A stretch of DNA of 64,000 nucleotides from Stachybotrys elegans (Eukaryota; Ascomycota; Sordariomycetes; Hypocreales; Stachybotryaceae): assembly GCA_020746835.1 (NCBI GenBank), contig JAGPNK010000001.1, positions 5,766,001-5,830,000 on the forward strand, read 5' to 3'. Positions 58,563 to 64,000 of the stretch are shown in pieces (the first letter of the stretch is position 1; every line of letters starts with the position of its first letter). The notes beneath the pieces are model-generated. The model worked only from the letters and a program-made list of their open reading frames with translations. It ran no database searches and was not told where the DNA came from. A program made the position numbers and the translations under genes.

Positions 58563-60308
58563 TCACTGGTTTCGCTTATCATATGTGTCCTCGACATGGT
58601 TTGAAGCGGTGACTGATTCTTGATCCTTCTCATTCTCGAGCATTGCACGGGCTGCGGGCTTCAAGTCGTCTGGAGTAGGATAGGCAATCTTCCGCACCGT
58701 GTACCAGGGCCTATCAAATAGCTTGTCCATACTCTCCAGAGACCTTCCTGAAGTTTCAGGCATGGCGAAGAAGACGTAGACCAGTGAACAGGTGCAAATA
58801 CTGAGGAAGAAGATGAAAGCGCCGTAACGGTCCGTGGCGGCCAGCAAAGACGGCATGGCTCGTGAGCAGCCAAAGTACATGGCCCAATGCACGGCCATGA
58901 GAATAGAAACATTGATTGACCGGATGCGAATCGGAAAGACTTCGGCGGTGACGAGATAAGGGATGGAGAACCAGCCAATGGACCACGCCACAGCGTGGAT
59001 GTAGATGGCCGCAATGGCCGTTCGGCTCGCGGTAATGGCCGACGCGCTGCCCTCGATCCTCTCAGCAGACCACCCGCTCGTAACACCGAGGTAGCCGCCA
59101 ACATAGGCCAGAGTCAAGATCTGCATAATGATTCCCGTCATCAAGGATCGTCGGCGGCCGATGAAGTCGATGACGAAGATGGAGAACAGAAGGACCGAGA
59201 CAAACTTCAAAACACCGTACAGGCCGGTCGCCAGAAAGCGAGCCTCGGTACCCGCGATGCCAAGGTATCCGAAAATGGTAGGGCTATACTGCGTGATGGC
59301 ATTCGCTCCGGACCACTGGCCAAAGACGTGGCAAGCAAACATGAGAACAAAGCGCCGCCTGTTGGCAACATCGGTGAACGTCTCCTTCATCAAGTCAAAG
59401 ACAGATGCGCCAGCGACAGTCTCCATCTCGTGGTTCAGCTGCGTCTCAATGCCATAGAATTCACCTTGGACGTATGGGTGGTCCTCGGGGAGTCTTCGGA
59501 ATCGGCAAAGAGTGCTCAGCGCCTCGGATCTTCGCCCCTTCATGAGCAGGAAGCGGGGTGTCTCGGGGGTGTACAGGGTTCCGAGACCCCAGATGACGGC
59601 CGGGGCAACCTGGAGAGCGGTTGGGAGCTGCCACTGGAGCTGCGTGCCCGCGTGGTACTTTGTGATGCCGTAGTTGAAGAAGAAGCCGAACACGACGCCA
59701 AGCTGCTGGCAGCACGTATACTGCAACGTCAACAAGCCGCGGATGGGTTGCGGTGCAATCTAGACTATTAGCATAAGTTGAAGCTGCGTGTCATGGATTC
59801 GTACCTCGGTGATGTAAATAGAAGGCAGCACCGTCGTGGCGCCAATACCGATACCAGCAATGACTCTTGTTGCGTAGAGAGCGGCAAGATTTCCATTGCT
59901 GAACGCCTGCCCAAGACAGCCCGCAATATAGATGAGCGTGAATAGCTGCATGGTCCTGGTCCGGCCGAGACGCTGCGTCATCCAAACGCACCCCAAACAG
60001 CCAAAGACGGCGCCGGCGGTCGCTATAGCCACGATCCAGCCCTTTGTGTTGGCGTATTCATGGTCGGTCTGGTTGGCGATACCGAACCGCTCCTTGAAGG
60101 TGTCCATAATGACGAGCGAAGCAATATTCCCTGTCTGCATTAGCCAAGACTCGGCGCCAAGGGGCGATTTCTTACCTTCGTCGAAGCCCTTGGCAACACC
60201 AGAGAAGGCCCATATCCATGTGCATACCAAGAGATCCCAGTTAAAGATCTCCCGTGGGCTCTCCTTGATGGCCTTTCTCGTGGCCTTGATGAGATTGGTT
60301 CTCGCCAT
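58563..60308 (-). CDS. MFS transporter of the sugar/quinate permease family
   Basis: Exons 60308-60176, 60130-59805 and 59759-58563 give 551 residues. The ATG at 60308 opens a short cytosolic N-terminus; an in-frame ATG at 60440 would add an arginine-rich leader and is less likely. Sugar-porter signatures are present: GFDEGNIAS in helix 1, RLGRTRTMQ in loop 2-3, a PETPRFLLMKGR motif after helix 6, IDFIGRRRSLM in loop 8-9 and AMPETSGRSLESMDKLF near the end. It is closest in style to fungal quinate permeases. Twelve helices are visible. Its position after the PKS suggests export of the product or import of a precursor; ordinary sugar or quinate uptake linked to the SMP-30 neighbour is equally possible. 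Confidence 0.87.
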
Positions 60309-60657
60309 TTCGTATGAAGTTGACTGTGTCTTGTCTGGCAAGGCTTGGTAGGGTTGACGACCGAATGTAGCTGGGCCAAGCCTTGCTTTTAAGCCAAGAC
60401 CTGCACACCGCAGACCCGGGGACGCCAGCTTGCACGGCACACTAGCCGGTCCTCTACATTAGCGTCCCAACTTCCCCACGGGGCTCCCCGCCTGTCGGTC
60501 CTATAGGAGGGTGTCCGAAGCGAGCCTAGACAGTCGGAGGATGCCCGCGAGCTTCGGAGCCTAGAGGTGGGAGCAGGTCATCTTTGTCATGCCACATACT
60601 GGGATATCGCAATGAGCTGAAGAGTCAGCAGACCCAATTTCTCACTATCGAGACTAT

Positions 60658-61624
60658 CTAGTTTAACCCAGGAGGCGGCACGGCGCCCCGACAATGCCAC
60701 TGCACCGTCTGTATGTTGCCTTCCATGCTATCGGTGATGAACAGCGTCTTATGCTCAGGCCCCCCGAAACAGCAATTCGTCAGGTTGATACCTTTGGTGC
60801 CACTGACGATGCGCGCCTTTGGGATGCCATGCGTATCAACGACAAAGATGGACCCCAGGCTCGGATGACAGACAAATAGATTGCCCTCCTCGTCCACAGC
60901 CAGCCCATCAGGTCCCGCGTTGCCAAATGAGCGGAAAAAGACTCCAACTTTGGACGTGGTTCCGTCCTTGTTCAGGGGACATCTCCATACCTCATTGGAT
61001 CGAGTCATGGCTACATAGAGGAATCGTTCGTCGACAGACAAGGCCAGTCCATTGGGAGATGGGCCATTGTCAATCAGCGTGTCAAGTTTGCCATCTGGAG
61101 AGAGACGAAAAACCCGTCCAGTTGGGTCCGACATTCCTGTTTGTCCCTGATCCGTGAAGTAGAGGTTGTTCTGCGAGTCGAAGATGAGGTCATTTGGCCC
61201 TTTGAACCTCTCCAGATTCTTTCTCGTGAGCTTAGGGCTCATAGCCTTTGTTGCTGGGTTGAACTCGAGGATTCCCTTGCTGGTCAGATTCCGTCATCAT
61301 CAGATTCATCCTACTCACCTCTTTGTAGTCTGCCACCAGTAAGGTGCCATCCCGAGTACCGACGAGCCCGTTAGGCTCCCCATTCCACTTGCATACTTCC
61401 GAAACTTCCTTTTTCTCGTCGATTTTCAAGATTCGCCCATACGGGATGTCAACAACGTAGAGGTTTCCACGGTTGTCGGCGACGGGACCTTCAAGAAAAA
61501 TGTGTTGGAAGGCAAGAGCAGAGCCGCCTCTCCATTCTGATTCTACTCCAATGCACCTGTTACTGTCCGGGATGCGGACGTACAGTTCTGCCTTGATGGT
61601 TGGGGGTGGTGGGTAGAAGTTCAT
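60658..61624 (-). CDS. SMP-30/gluconolactonase-like beta-propeller hydrolase
   Basis: Exons 61624-61319 and 61275-60658 give 307 residues; the ATG at 61624 is chosen because upstream in-frame residues do not look like the family. Propeller motifs are EGPVADNRGNLYVVDI, EPNGLVGTRDGTLLVADY, KGPNDLIFDSQNNLYFTD and AGPDGLAVDEEGNLFV, with acidic and Asn residues at the metal-binding positions of SMP-30 lactonases. No signal peptide is seen, so it is probably cytosolic. Family members open lactones such as gluconolactone. It lies behind the quinate/sugar-type transporter on the same strand, which fits either a sugar-acid route or a lactone-handling step in the polyketide cluster. Confidence 0.88.
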
Positions 61625-62606
61625 GGTGAGTTCTTGGCGATATGGAGATTGGTAAGATGCTGTCAGTAGGGTAAATGCTGTCCGCACTCATAATTAATTG
61701 GTTAGCGTTTTGCTGTGCTTTTGCGCGTCATCGCCCCCGCGTCAAGAAGAGTCTGTGCCACGCTGGGGACACTCGGAGCCCCTCCGCTACGTTTGACCAT
61801 AATCATTCGCACTGCTCGGGCTGGGTCCGACAAAGACTCCACGGGCCACGTCCGATGACTGTTGCTTAATGTACACGGGTTATGTCCGCTAAACACTGCT
61901 TAGTGTAGGCGGGCAATGTCCGATCTTAGGGCCTGTTATACGACAACATGACTGATGCTAGACTGGCTGCTAACCTCATTGGTGTTGGAGAAAAAGAATT
62001 CGAGATTGGTCAGCTGGACCCAAAGTCAAGGGTGACTTTACCTTCAATGCGGTGCGTTGCTTAACGACGAAAGTGTAACCTTTAGACAATCCTTGAACCC
62101 TCTAGAAACGCCTTTTGCCTCTCTTGTTCTTTCTCCTGTCTCTAGTAGGTGTTGAGCGTTACTTTGAGGAATATCGGTGAGAAGAAGTTGCGTGTCTTTT
62201 CAGATACCATTCACCTAAAGCCAGTAAATGCAGCCAAAATACTCGACATAACGCCATCTCTTGGGAAAGCGTTGCTGTCTACCTCACAAGCCCTTCTATT
62301 GACGGGCAAGCCTGGACTGAAAAGTTGACACTGATCAAGTATGCAAGCTTATGCTTTGGGAAGAAGTTCGACAGCTGCCTACATACACAGGACTTTCCAT
62401 AATTTTAGTCTACACTCGACGAATTATGCATAGAAACGTAATTCTAGGGAACACGCCACGACACCACTCTGTCTACCTGACGGGACAGGGCGGTGCATTC
62501 GGAGATGATAGAAGTGCAACAAAGCTACCTAGCTCCTTGAACCCGTCCCGTGGCCATGTCCGTACTGAAATAATTTGCTCAAGGCGCTCCAAGGATGGCT
62601 ACGGAA
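61625..62606. other. Intergenic, no gene seen
   Basis: About 1 kb. A short segment near 61870-61915 repeats tgtccg between tgcttaatgtacacgggt and tgcttagtgtaggcgggc, a small imperfect direct repeat. Otherwise nothing is supported. Confidence 0.45.
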
Positions 62607-63998
62607 TTATTCCCATAGTGTCCTCCCGTAAGTCAGGTGGAAGTCTCCCAGGTACCTCTGGTTGTTGAAGTCCAGGTCGAGCCATTCTTGCCGTCCTAAA
62701 CTTTCGAACAGGCTCAGGACCTCCTCACTGGGTCTCCAATCGCCGACTTGCCACTGAACCACGGGGTCTTTCCCTTCCGAGCCAGCGCCGTGGATGTATT
62801 TTACACCCCATCTATGCACCCTGCTCTCGTAGTCGTATGCTTCAAGGCCGTAACCAGCTCCCGTGCTCTCGCCCGGGTACCACCATAAATATGCAAACAA
62901 CTCGGCGTCCTCCAGCTGCGGCATGTTGTCGCGGACCAGAGACTTCGCAAACGCCGCTAGAAGAGGCTCAATCCTCTCCCTGCAGGGCTTGGTGCGGAAT
63001 AAGTTGGGCAGGTAGTCTGCCTCGACACCGCCGCACGGGTCGTCTTCCCACTCGTCGTCCAGCTCGCCGTCTTCCTCGGTTTCGACTTCCCGAGGATAGT
63101 GATCTTCGGAGATGTGGAAGCCCCCATCCTCCGAATCGTGCGGGTCTTCGCCGCGCGGACCGACAAAGTACCAACGACCGTCTGGCCTAAGGGGGTGAAA
63201 CTCAATCCGGATCCGGCGCATGTGCCGCCACTGATGCTCCTCTGGCGTGGGGAAGAGGTCATCCGTCAGCAAGGCTCTGAGATCGAGAAATTGTAGCTGA
63301 GAGGCCAATGTGCGAAGTCCTATTGACAACGGATCCTTATTGTCGCCTGCCGGGTAGATCAAGTTCGGCCTCGGCACGCCCTGATCTTCGCCAGCCTGTT
63401 GCGGTGTCCAGAAATGCAAACCCGCTTTCACAAGGCTAGCAGGGATCTTGCCACCCAGATACTTCTCCTGCTCCGCCATGGCAGCTCCAAACTCATGGCG
63501 GGCATCTCGTAGTGGCCCTTCCCAGGGACGAGTGTAATGCTCGCGCATCACCCTGCTGGGCATACAGCACGGCATCGGGCGCTCCCACATCCAGGGTAGT
63601 CTTAGCTCCTCGACTCGTGGTAGATGGACTAGACATTGAAATGGCCAGATCAGGGCCAGAGGTCTCATCTTGTATGACTCCCAGTCGCCGCGGTAGTCCG
63701 GGCGGGACTCGACGCTCAGACTGCACACAGACGGCAGATCTGGGAGCGTCTCGGCCGCGTGTAGCTGCAGCCGGCGCGAGTTGTACATGCGATGGTGACA
63801 GAAAGGCTCGTAGTCGAAGGTGTCAGGCTCAATGTCGATGACAAGTTTGTCGCTGGCAGTCTCGCGTTCAGTGCCATGGGCAAGCTGCTGGAACAAGATA
63901 TGGACACGCTCCGACAGGTGAGCGCTGACGGCCGTGGTCTCCTCGCTCGGTTCTTGGCACGGCAGGGGCTGTTCGGGAGAGTGAAGCAACTGTGGCAT
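62607..63998 (-). CDS. Orphan protein, at least 463 aa, possibly cut by window edge
   Basis: The frame runs from an ATG two bases from the window end to a TAG at 62607, without introns. It could begin further upstream, so the N-terminus is uncertain. The protein is soluble, rich in Trp, Arg and Glu, with a strongly acidic insert around EVETEEDGELDDEWEDDP. Leu-rich lines such as LASQLQFLDLRALLTDDLF resemble the body of fungal F-box/LRR-like orphans, which often lose or hide the F-box. No F-box is seen in this portion. No function is assigned. Confidence 0.6.
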   Translation of the reverse strand: MPQLLHSPEQPLPCQEPSEETTAVSAHLSERVHILFQQLAHGTERETASDKLVIDIEPDTFDYEPFCHHRMYNSRRLQLHAAETLPDLPSVCSLSVESRPDYRGDWESYKMRPLALIWPFQCLVHLPRVEELRLPWMWERPMPCCMPSRVMREHYTRPWEGPLRDARHEFGAAMAEQEKYLGGKIPASLVKAGLHFWTPQQAGEDQGVPRPNLIYPAGDNKDPLSIGLRTLASQLQFLDLRALLTDDLFPTPEEHQWRHMRRIRIEFHPLRPDGRWYFVGPRGEDPHDSEDGGFHISEDHYPREVETEEDGELDDEWEDDPCGGVEADYLPNLFRTKPCRERIEPLLAAFAKSLVRDNMPQLEDAELFAYLWWYPGESTGAGYGLEAYDYESRVHRWGVKYIHGAGSEGKDPVVQWQVGDWRPSEEVLSLFESLGRQEWLDLDFNNQRYLGDFHLTYGRTLWE

Positions 63999-64000
63999 TG

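Noticed and set aside
58995..59771. 258-codon plus-strand frame
   Set aside because: It is the antisense shadow of the MFS transporter gene.
1..64000. CRISPR arrays, rRNA or tRNA genes
   Set aside because: None recognised by eye; CRISPR is not expected in a fungal nuclear genome.

Overview
The window looks like nuclear DNA of a filamentous ascomycete (Pezizomycotina). Genes carry many short introns (about 44-81 nt) with GT donors, CTAAC/CTGAC-type branch sites and AG acceptors. The gene families are also typical of these fungi: Zn2Cys6 regulator, highly reducing polyketide synthase (PKS), UstYa-like protein, rhodopsin-domain membrane proteins, berberine-type oxidases. The species cannot be named from the sequence. 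All exon models were built by eye; intron ends may be off by a few bases where noted.

Layout. (1) 0-6 kb: the 3' end of a GT32-like glycosyltransferase, a small secreted EF-hand protein and an orphan ORF, separated by gene-poor DNA. (2) 6.8-17.3 kb: a catabolic-looking group with a secreted nitrilase, a Zn2Cys6 regulator, an MFS transporter divergent from a second nitrilase, and a secreted type-B carboxylesterase, followed by a secreted M20 amidohydrolase. (3) 20-29 kb: an LtrA-like membrane protein, two secreted orphans and a secreted FAD oxidase. (4) 30.4-36.2 kb: an FAD monooxygenase, a UstYa-like (DUF3328) protein, a four-exon small secreted peptide divergent from it, and a rhodopsin-domain protein. 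This resembles a small RiPP locus. (5) 36.2-40.1 kb: one giant single-exon orphan. (6) 41.3-61.6 kb: a polyketide cluster with an FAD oxidase, a P450, a rhodopsin-domain protein, an alpha-oxoamine synthase (AOS) divergent from a 2,520-residue PKS, a quinate/sugar-type MFS transporter and an SMP-30 lactonase-like protein. (7) A further orphan ends at the window edge.

How the genes may work together. The PKS has KS-AT-DH-MT-ER-KR-ACP and no thioesterase or reductase. The AOS beside it can release the chain by condensing it with an amino acid, as in the sphinganine-analogue pathways (fumonisin, sphingofungin, AAL-toxin type). The P450 and FAD oxidase would then oxidise the amino-polyketide and the MFS protein could export it. 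The product is unknown. Its ER cofactor motif is altered, so some double bonds may survive.

A short dispersed repeat with at least six copies runs through the window. One copy is flanked by a perfect 16-bp direct repeat, which suggests retroposition.
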